5,108 nucleotides of DNA from Rhodospirillales bacterium (GTDB taxonomy: Bacteria; Pseudomonadota; Alphaproteobacteria; UBA8366; JADFVY01): positions 1 through 5,108 of the forward strand of contig JAHELM010000230.1 in the NCBI GenBank assembly GCA_024644185.1, in the 5' to 3' direction. The notes under the pieces were generated by a model. It saw only the letters and a program-made list of their open reading frames with translations. It did no database searches and was not told the origin of the DNA. Shown here one piece after another: positions 1-4,221 of this stretch. Both the position numbers and the translations under genes were made by a program. Every line of letters starts with the position of its first letter. The first letter of the stretch is position 1.

Positions 1-1
1 G

Positions 2-193
2 ACCGTGATCGACGCCGACGAGATCATCGTGCTCGACCAGGGCCGCATTGTCGAGCGCGGCCGCCACGCCGATCTGCTGGACCGTGCGGGTGCCTATGCG
101 GCCATGTGGGCGCGCCAGCAGCGCGCGCGCGACGGTTCAGACTTCCAGATGGAACAAGGGGCGCAGCCTTACGCCGATCCAGTTGCCGGGTAG
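2..193 (+). CDS. ABC exporter ATPase, Atm1/HMT type (C-terminal end only)
   Basis: This is the tail of an ABC exporter nucleotide-binding domain; its start lies before the window. The reading frame opens with TVIDADEIIVLDQGRIVERG, which in this family directly follows the H-loop histidine (usually AHRLS before TVIDAD), so only the last strand and helices of the ATPase domain are visible. HADLLDRAGAYAAMWARQQ is the typical C-terminal helix of half-size exporters of the Atm1/ABCB7/HMT1 group, inner-membrane proteins thought to move glutathione-linked sulfur or metal species. The assignment to Atm1 rather than MsbA-like exporters rests on the IDADEIIVLDQGRIVERG wording and is moderately sure. 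About 20 residues follow the usual end of the family (from about DGSDFQ onward) and are encoded in the 57 bp that overlap the convergent yeeE-like gene, so this tail may be a recent extension. Confidence 0.85.
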   Translation, partial: TVIDADEIIVLDQGRIVERGRHADLLDRAGAYAAMWARQQRARDGSDFQMEQGAQPYADPVAG

Positions 194-1336
194 CGCCGCG
201 GCGATCCATATCCAGCCGTGCAGGCTGGTCGAAGCGGCACCCGAAAAGAAGGCGCCGATATTGCAGCCATAGGCCATGCGCGCGCCGTAACCCAGCAGCA
301 TGCCGCCGATCGCCGCCGCCAGCAGGCTGCGGGCCGGGACCTTCAGTACCGGTGCGAAGCGCCCGCCCAGTCCGGCAGCCGCGAGCGCGCCGAGGATAAT
401 TCCAAAATTCATCACCGAGGTGTCGTCGGCGAAGATGCCGGCGGCCATGGCTCGAACCTGGAATCCACCCTGCCAGAAGCTGCTGTCCGCCGGATTCCAG
501 CCTAGCGCCGCGGCCAGCTTCGCGGCCCACAGCGTGAAACCCCATGTGATCGACCAGGCATGGCCGGAAATCTCCAGCGTCAGCCAGTTTCCCAGCGCCA
601 GAAGCACACCGCTGAGCAGCAGGGGCCAGGGGCCGGCGATCAGCCGGCGCAGGTTGAATTTCGCGTCCCAGATCGGGCGTTGCGTACGCCCCTGGCCAAG
701 TCGGCCGAGCGCCACCCAGATCGATGCCAGCACGCCGAGCTGAAGGACGGGCACAAGGCTCCAGCCGAATTCCCGGCCCAGCGAGATGCTGGCGCCGCCG
801 GCGCGCAGATCCTGCCAGCGTTCCCAATCGAGCGTGCCTGTGAAGGCGCCAAGGCAGAAGAAGGCGAGGGTGACCAGCATGCGGGTGCTGCCGCCACCGA
901 CCGTAAACAGCGCGCCCGATCCGCAGCCACCGCCAAGCTGCATGCCGATGCCGAAGATGAATGCGCCGATCACGACTTCCCAGCCGGCGGGGGCCAACGC
1001 CCCATAGACCGGCCGCCCGGCGAAACCGATGCCGCTGGCAAGGACCGGCGCAAACAGCATTGTGGCCAGTCCGAGCATGACGATCTGTGCCCGAATACCC
1101 GACATCTCGCGTCGCACGAAGGCATTGCGATAGGCGGCGGCGAAGCCCAGGGACGCGTGGTAAAGCGCGGCGCCCAATACGCCTGCTATAGCGAACAACG
1201 TGCCGAGTTGCCACGAATCGATGCCAAGCACGATCGCGCCCGTCGCCAGCACCAAAAGGCCGGCGACCGCCACCGGCCATTGGCTGGGCAGCGGTATCGT
1301 GGCGCGGGCCGTGGCGGGAGTCTTTGTCTGGCTCAT
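137..1336 (-). CDS. YeeE/YedE family transporter (sulf_transp, DUF395), probable thiosulfate uptake
   Basis: This complete 399-aa polytopic inner-membrane protein has around ten hydrophobic segments (roughly residues 21-39, 44-66, 82-107, 118-135, 150-168, 190-212, 234-256, 306-324, 337-356 and 372-390). It has the two-fold layout of full-length YeeE/YedE proteins. Repeat one carries GMQLGGGCGSG (Cys138) and repeat two carries YGARMAYGCNIGAFFSG (Cys358). In the thiosulfate transporter TsuA/YeeE such pore cysteines pass thiosulfate through the membrane, so sulfur-oxyanion import is the likely role; the substrate is inferred. The family match is strong. ATG at 1336 is the only sensible start because the first helix begins at residue 21, but there is no clear Shine-Dalgarno site. 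No TusA or rhodanese gene lies beside it. The C-terminus (GNWIGVRLRPLF) looks native, so the 57-bp overlap with the convergent exporter probably arose on the exporter's side. A small ORF and a long hairpin lie upstream on the same strand. Confidence 0.93.
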   Translation of the reverse strand: MSQTKTPATARATIPLPSQWPVAVAGLLVLATGAIVLGIDSWQLGTLFAIAGVLGAALYHASLGFAAAYRNAFVRREMSGIRAQIVMLGLATMLFAPVLASGIGFAGRPVYGALAPAGWEVVIGAFIFGIGMQLGGGCGSGALFTVGGGSTRMLVTLAFFCLGAFTGTLDWERWQDLRAGGASISLGREFGWSLVPVLQLGVLASIWVALGRLGQGRTQRPIWDAKFNLRRLIAGPWPLLLSGVLLALGNWLTLEISGHAWSITWGFTLWAAKLAAALGWNPADSSFWQGGFQVRAMAAGIFADDTSVMNFGIILGALAAAGLGGRFAPVLKVPARSLLAAAIGGMLLGYGARMAYGCNIGAFFSGAASTSLHGWIWIAAALPGNWIGVRLRPLFHLEV

Positions 1337-1408
1337 GATCCGGCGGAGTTTATCTCGTGACCGCTATCCGTCCCGCGGCGTCCAGGCCAACCATCCCTTT
1401 GAACTGGC

Positions 1409-1466
1409 GGGCAATTTCATCCGATCCAACGGAACCGGCGCGGTTCCGCTGGACCGGATATTGCCC
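1409..1466 (-). repeat. Long imperfect inverted repeat (58-bp hairpin)
   Basis: Read on the + strand, four paired blocks fold back on each other: 1409-1415 (GGGCAAT) with 1460-1466 (ATTGCCC), 1419-1423 (ATCCG) with 1455-1459 (CGGAT), 1425-1428 (TCCA) with 1450-1453 (TGGA), and 1430-1437 (CGGAACCG) with 1441-1448 (CGGTTCCG), around a 3-nt loop (GCG). That makes 24 base pairs with two single mismatches and one 3-nt bulge at 1416-1418. Neither side is followed by a T-run, so it is not a standard intrinsic terminator. On the - strand it begins at the last base of the stop codon of the candidate 36-aa ORF and ends 72 bp before the yeeE-like ATG. It could be an mRNA-stabilising or attenuating stem, a factor-dependent terminator, or a palindromic repeat element. 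The pairing is seen directly; the role is unknown. Confidence 0.8.
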
Positions 1467-1576
1467 TAGCGGCTGATCTTCTGAAGCGGCATGAACTGAA
1501 TCACCGAAGCCCCGCGGAAGCGCCTGCGACGCAGACCGAGAGCGATGAGCATGGACCGATACAAATTATAGAACAT
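1466..1576 (-). CDS. Candidate small protein, 36 aa, arginine-rich (unrecognised)
   Basis: I do not recognise this protein. ATG at 1576-1574 opens a 36-codon frame ending in TAG at 1468-1466. The first 15 residues (MFYNLYRSMLIALGL) are aromatic and hydrophobic. Four consecutive arginines follow at 16-19, then a mixed tail ending FMPLQKISR, so the product could be a small membrane-associated basic peptide. An AAGGGG stretch (1587-1592 on the + strand, read in reverse) sits 11 nt before the ATG and could serve as a ribosome binding site. The frame stays open upstream to a stop at 1655-1657, with TTG (1630) and GTG (1627) as weaker starts. The hairpin at 1409-1466 begins on its stop codon and yeeE lies downstream on the same strand, so it might be a leader peptide or an independent small gene. 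A chance ORF is quite possible at this length. Confidence 0.35.
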   Translation of the reverse strand: MFYNLYRSMLIALGLRRRRFRGASVIQFMPLQKISR

Positions 1577-1651
1577 GGCTGGACGTTCCCCTTCGTCGCA
1601 GTTCTTTATCGCACGCCGGTTCCCCACCAACCGACGCGGTGTATGGAGGCT

Positions 1652-1681
1652 ATTCTAGATATGGTAGCCGCTTGCGGTCAA
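1652..1681 (-). promoter_or_regulatory. Possible sigma70-type promoter facing the small ORF and yeeE
   Basis: On the - strand TTGACC (1681-1676) is followed after 18 bp by TAGAAT (1657-1652), five of six matches to each consensus hexamer. Transcription would start near 1645 and run about 70 nt before the 36-aa ORF, then through the hairpin into the yeeE-like gene. The -10 hexamer lies inside the first copy of the 11-bp direct repeat, and the DnaA-like boxes lie just upstream of the -35. The match is by eye only; the 18-bp spacer is at the long end. Confidence 0.35.
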
Positions 1682-1694
1682 CCATTCTAGATAT
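1652..1694. repeat. Two exact 11-bp direct repeats, ATTCTAGATAT
   Basis: The copies are at 1652-1662 and 1684-1694, 32 bp apart start to start, which is about three helical turns and so places them on the same DNA face. Each contains the palindromic core TCTAGA, which could bind a dimeric protein. The second copy directly abuts the first DnaA-like box at 1695. CTAG-containing words are commonly rare in bacterial DNA, which makes a chance pair less likely. This may be an iteron-like or operator pair; the binding protein is unknown. Confidence 0.6.
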
Positions 1695-1726
1695 TGTGGA
1701 AAATGATGGGGATAACTTGTGGATAA
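1695..1726 (-). promoter_or_regulatory. Cluster of three DnaA-box-like 9-mers
   Basis: Read on the + strand the boxes are TGTGGAAAA (1695-1703), TGGGGATAA (1707-1715) and TGTGGATAA (1718-1726). On the - strand they are TTTTCCACA, TTATCCCCA and TTATCCACA. The last is an exact match to the DnaA box consensus and the other two differ from it by one base each. All three share one orientation and start 12 and 11 bp apart, about one helical turn. This is the arrangement seen in origins and in DnaA-bound regulatory regions. Whether it is oriC, a DnaA-titration site or a DnaA-controlled promoter cannot be told from this window; the neighbouring genes are not usual origin neighbours. Confidence 0.6.
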
Positions 1727-1911
1727 GTGGGTTGTCAGGGTTAACCCCGGCGGTTCGCCGATCAGGTGCGCCAGCAGGTCGCCCAGGCTGCAGCCCCTTG
1801 ACGCCGAGAGGGTTCAGGAGGATGTTCCGGCCGCCGCACGAAACGGATCCTCCGGATTCGGTCCGGCGCAGGCGGCTGTTTGTCAGGCGTCGTTCGGAGC
1901 GTGCGTTCAAT

Positions 1912-2895
1912 ATGACATCGGGAAATTCCCAGGCGGATCGTCGGCTGGCGTTTGCGCTCGCGCTGAAGGCCGAGGGCGATTATCCGGGCGCCGCCTCGGC
2001 CCTCGAGCAGGCCCTCGAACTGGCGCCGGATTGGGCCGCCGCGCATTTTACCTTGGGCGAGGTGCGCGAGGCCGCATGCCAGCGCGACGCGGCAATTGCC
2101 GCCTATGCCGCCTGTCTGGTCCGTGACCCGGAAGACGAAATGGGGGCCAGCGTGCGTCTGGCGCTGATGGGCGCCACGCCGATGCCCGCCGCCTTGCCTG
2201 AAGCCTATGTGCAAACCCTGTTCAACCAGTATGCGCCGGCCTTCGAGCGGTCGCTGCTGGGCAATCTTTCATATCGCGCGCCGCGGCAGTTGGGCGAAGC
2301 GGTCGAGTCTCTGATTCCGGCCGAAGCAAGATGGGCGCGCGTGCTGGACATCGGTTGCGGTACCGGTCTGGCTGGCGAGGTGTTTCGGGGCCGGGCAGCC
2401 TGGCTGGAGGGCGTCGATCTCTCCGCCGGCATGGTGGCCGTTGCCGGACGCAAAAAGCTCTACGACCGGCTGGAAACCGCCGAGGCGGTCGGATTTCTGG
2501 TCGATCTGGCCGATGCCAGCTACGATTTCGCGGTGGCCGCCGACGTGGTCATCTATATGGGCGATCTGGCGCCGCTGTTTGCCGGGGTCGTCCGTATCCT
2601 GAAGCCCGGCGCGTTGTTCGCGCTAACCACCCAGCGGGGTGAGGGCGAGGGTTATCTGCTTGGTGGCGAGCACCGGTTTTCCCATTCGGTGCCCTATCTC
2701 CGGCGCGTTGCCGCGGGGGCTGGGCTGGAGGTGGCGCTGCTGCGGGAAGCCGCCTGTCGAACCGAGAAGGGGCGGGACGTGCCGAGCGTGGTCTGCGTGC
2801 TGCGCAAGCCGGTTCCGGCGAAGGAGATTCTGGCCGGAAGCCTGCCGCCGGGACGGCGCAGCGGTTCACGCGAGCCGGGCTCGATGCCGGTCTAG
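1912..2895 (+). CDS. TPR-containing class I SAM-dependent methyltransferase
   Basis: This is a 327-aa cytoplasmic protein that probably transfers a methyl group from S-adenosylmethionine; the acceptor is unknown. Residues about 14-75 form two TPR-like helical repeats (GDYPGAASALEQALELAPD, then AAHFTLGEVREAACQRDAA), a protein-interaction surface. The Rossmann methyltransferase domain follows: motif I VLDIGCGTG at 144-152, the acidic end of strand two in GVDLSAGM with Asp169, a motif IV region FAVAADVVIYMGD at 206-218, and LKPGALFALTT at 230-240. The layout matches the predicted TPR-containing methyltransferases of COG4976. The frame stays open 91 codons upstream, but I chose ATG 1912 because the TPR begins right after it, the upstream extension has no family-like sequence, and GGAG lies 12 nt before it. 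An upstream ATG at 1822 abuts AGGAGG with no spacing. The tail after about residue 300 is probably disordered. The gene stands alone on its strand and meets the next one tail to tail. Confidence 0.88.
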   Translation: MTSGNSQADRRLAFALALKAEGDYPGAASALEQALELAPDWAAAHFTLGEVREAACQRDAAIAAYAACLVRDPEDEMGASVRLALMGATPMPAALPEAYVQTLFNQYAPAFERSLLGNLSYRAPRQLGEAVESLIPAEARWARVLDIGCGTGLAGEVFRGRAAWLEGVDLSAGMVAVAGRKKLYDRLETAEAVGFLVDLADASYDFAVAADVVIYMGDLAPLFAGVVRILKPGALFALTTQRGEGEGYLLGGEHRFSHSVPYLRRVAAGAGLEVALLREAACRTEKGRDVPSVVCVLRKPVPAKEILAGSLPPGRRSGSREPGSMPV

Positions 2896-3281
2896 CTCAT
2901 CGCCCGGCGGGTTACCGCGGCGATCACGGCCCATACGGAAAACCGCAATGTCAGCGCGCCGACCGTGCGCATCTCATAGGCGCCGCCGGCCATGACATGC
3001 AGGCCGAAAGCGGCCCCCGCCAGCAGGGTTGCTACCGCAATTGCCAGCGATAGCGGCGCCGCCCAGCGCCGCCACCGCCATAGCGCCACCGCCGCCGCGA
3101 CATAGGAAAATCCGGCCAGCGTGTTGAACCAGACAACGAAGGGAACGTAAGCGCCCGCCGCCTGCCGCGCGGCCTCGGCCAGCAGCACGCTGCCGCCGGA
3201 CATGATGGTCATGCCGCCGAACACCCCGGCAACCACGGCCACCGGCTTCGCCCAGGGCGGCGCATTCGCGCAGGTCCGCAT
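2892..3281 (-). CDS. Small four-helix membrane protein (unknown function)
   Basis: I do not recognise a named family. The product is 129 aa with four predicted transmembrane helices at about residues 14-36, 46-68, 74-97 and 105-124, separated by short loops including the basic WRWRRW stretch at 68-73, which probably faces the cytoplasm. Possible functional residues are His95 and the conserved-looking GGAYEMRTVGA segment (99-109). GTG at 3287 is also in frame, but ATG at 3281 is preferred because GGAGG (in 3288-3295) then sits 8 nt upstream, whereas it would be only 2 nt from the GTG. It follows the DUF2182 gene by 84 bp on the same strand with no obvious terminator between, so cotranscription is likely. 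It may be an accessory subunit of that protein, which is an inference from position. Its TAG stop overlaps the stop of the convergent methyltransferase in the 4 bp CTAG. Confidence 0.75.
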   Translation of the reverse strand: MRTCANAPPWAKPVAVVAGVFGGMTIMSGGSVLLAEAARQAAGAYVPFVVWFNTLAGFSYVAAAVALWRWRRWAAPLSLAIAVATLLAGAAFGLHVMAGGAYEMRTVGALTLRFSVWAVIAAVTRRAMS

Positions 3282-3365
3282 TGTCACGTCCTCCCGTCGA
3301 TATTCCGAAGCAAGAAGATTGGGGTGCGGCAGGAACCGTAAAGGTGGCGTGTTGTCGCGGATGCC

Positions 3366-4172
3366 TCAGGCCAGCAGAAGGCCCGTGGCAACCGCCAATC
3401 CCGCGGCAAGAAAACCGATGCCGACGATACGGGCGATCAGGACGCCATGTGGCAGCAGTTTCTCGGCCAGCACCACCAGCGCCAGGACCGCAACCCACAG
3501 CAGGTTCATGACGCCCAGCGCGAACAGCAGCAGCATCGTCGCCCAGCAGCAGCCGACGCAGTAGGCGCCGTGCTCCAGACCCATGAGAAACGCGCCCTTC
3601 GCGCCCGGGCGATTGCGATGCAGGAAGAAATGCAGCGGCGATCGGCAATGGCTCAGACAGGCATGTTTCAACCCCGTCAACTCGTAAAGCCCGGCCCCGA
3701 CGAATAAGCCGCCGGTCAGCCACGGGCTGGCGCTTGTCATCCCTGGCGTGATCAGCATCAGGCTGGCCAGCGCCCATTGCAGCAGAACCGCCAGAAGGCT
3801 GAATCCCGCCCAGCAGGCCAGGTAGCCGAAGGCGAACAGGATTACCGGCGTGAACGGCGCACGCGGGGGGGCGGCACGCCGCTGGGCCGCGGCATAGAGC
3901 AGCAGCATCGGCGCGGCGCTGGGCAGCATCATTGCGACCATCATCACCGCCCACATGGCGAACATGCTGGCGAAATAGGCCGCGTTCCAGACGGGTGTCG
4001 CCATTGGCATGGCCGCATCCATCGGCATCGGGCTTCGCAGCAGATAGAGCCAGGCAATGGCGATGAGCGCGACGCAGCAGGCCGCCACCACCGCGCGATC
4101 CCGTTTCAGGATTGCGGCGAGGGCATCGGTCGGTCCGCGGGGACCGTAAGGCTGTAGGTCGGGAACACCCAT
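3366..4172 (-). CDS. DUF2182 polytopic membrane protein, predicted metal-binding
   Basis: This is a 268-aa inner-membrane protein with about seven hydrophobic segments (roughly 27-46, 66-96, 106-140, 151-165, 203-222, 224-240 and 245-266). The DUF2182 hallmarks are all present: a Met-rich helix MWAVMMVAMMLPSAAPM at 73-89, KHACLSHCRSP at 169-179 with Cys172 and Cys176, and MGLEHGAYCVGCCWATM at 197-213 with His201, Cys205, Cys208 and Cys209. The Met, Cys and His sets suggest binding of a soft metal such as copper; the biochemical role of the family is not established to my knowledge. ATG 4172 is chosen because it is the first start after the fumarase stop, 49 bp upstream, and leaves a short N-terminal arm before helix one; no strong ribosome site is visible. 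The frame runs open further upstream through the fumarase gene, but that is a shadow. DUF2182 is often paired with DUF1326, which is absent here; the four-helix protein occupies the downstream position instead. Confidence 0.9.
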   Translation of the reverse strand: MGVPDLQPYGPRGPTDALAAILKRDRAVVAACCVALIAIAWLYLLRSPMPMDAAMPMATPVWNAAYFASMFAMWAVMMVAMMLPSAAPMLLLYAAAQRRAAPPRAPFTPVILFAFGYLACWAGFSLLAVLLQWALASLMLITPGMTSASPWLTGGLFVGAGLYELTGLKHACLSHCRSPLHFFLHRNRPGAKGAFLMGLEHGAYCVGCCWATMLLLFALGVMNLLWVAVLALVVLAEKLLPHGVLIARIVGIGFLAAGLAVATGLLLA

Positions 4173-4221
4173 CGCCGCCGACTGTGCGCCAGGCCGGCCC
4201 GAACCGCAAGCGCCCCCGGTA

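Larger units (their letters stand above)
1577..1911. other. Intergenic region with origin-like or regulatory features
   Basis: This is 335 bp with no convincing gene. Bases 1651-1740 are about 57 % A+T, far above the surrounding coding DNA. They hold two 11-bp direct repeats, three DnaA-box-like 9-mers and the palindrome GGGTTAACCC (1738-1747). Bases 1748-1911 are GC-rich and carry only a weak inverted repeat (CCGGA at 1852-1856 with TCCGG at 1862-1866) and an AGGAGG at 1816-1821. The frames running through here (+ strand extension of the methyltransferase, - strand 1650-1910) show no family resemblance and look incidental. Confidence 0.6.

Noticed and set aside
24..1280. Long - strand open frame of 418 codons overlapping the yeeE-like gene
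   Set aside because: It is a frame shadow in GC-rich DNA: Arg/Gly/Ala-rich, no membrane segments or motifs, while the overlapping frame gives a clear YeeE protein.
560..1360. + strand open frame of 266 codons antisense to yeeE
   Set aside because: Composition is typical of an antisense shadow (Ala, Arg, Gln, Asp rich) with no recognisable domain.
1409..1466. Hairpin read as an ordinary rho-independent terminator
   Set aside because: No run of T follows the stem on either strand, and the stem is much longer than usual with internal mismatches.
1737..1755. CtrA-type site (TTAA-N7-TTAA) beside the DnaA-like boxes
   Set aside because: Only one TTAA half-site (1741-1744) is present; no second half at the right spacing on either side.
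1816..1824. AGGAGG followed at once by ATG (1822) as a methyltransferase start
   Set aside because: There is no spacing between the Shine-Dalgarno-like site and the ATG, and the 30 extra residues are Arg/Pro-rich and low complexity.
1650..1910. - strand open frame of 86 codons across the intergenic region
   Set aside because: It covers the repeats and DnaA-like boxes, has no recognisable domain, and its upstream end lies against the methyltransferase start without a clear ribosome site.
1639..1911. 91-codon N-terminal extension of the methyltransferase frame
   Set aside because: It runs through the DnaA-like boxes and direct repeats, shows no family-like sequence, and the TPR domain starts right after ATG 1912.
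2974..4209. - strand frame of 411 codons over the DUF2182 and four-helix genes
   Set aside because: It is out of frame with both recognisable membrane proteins and rich in Arg, Gly and Ala, a typical shadow.
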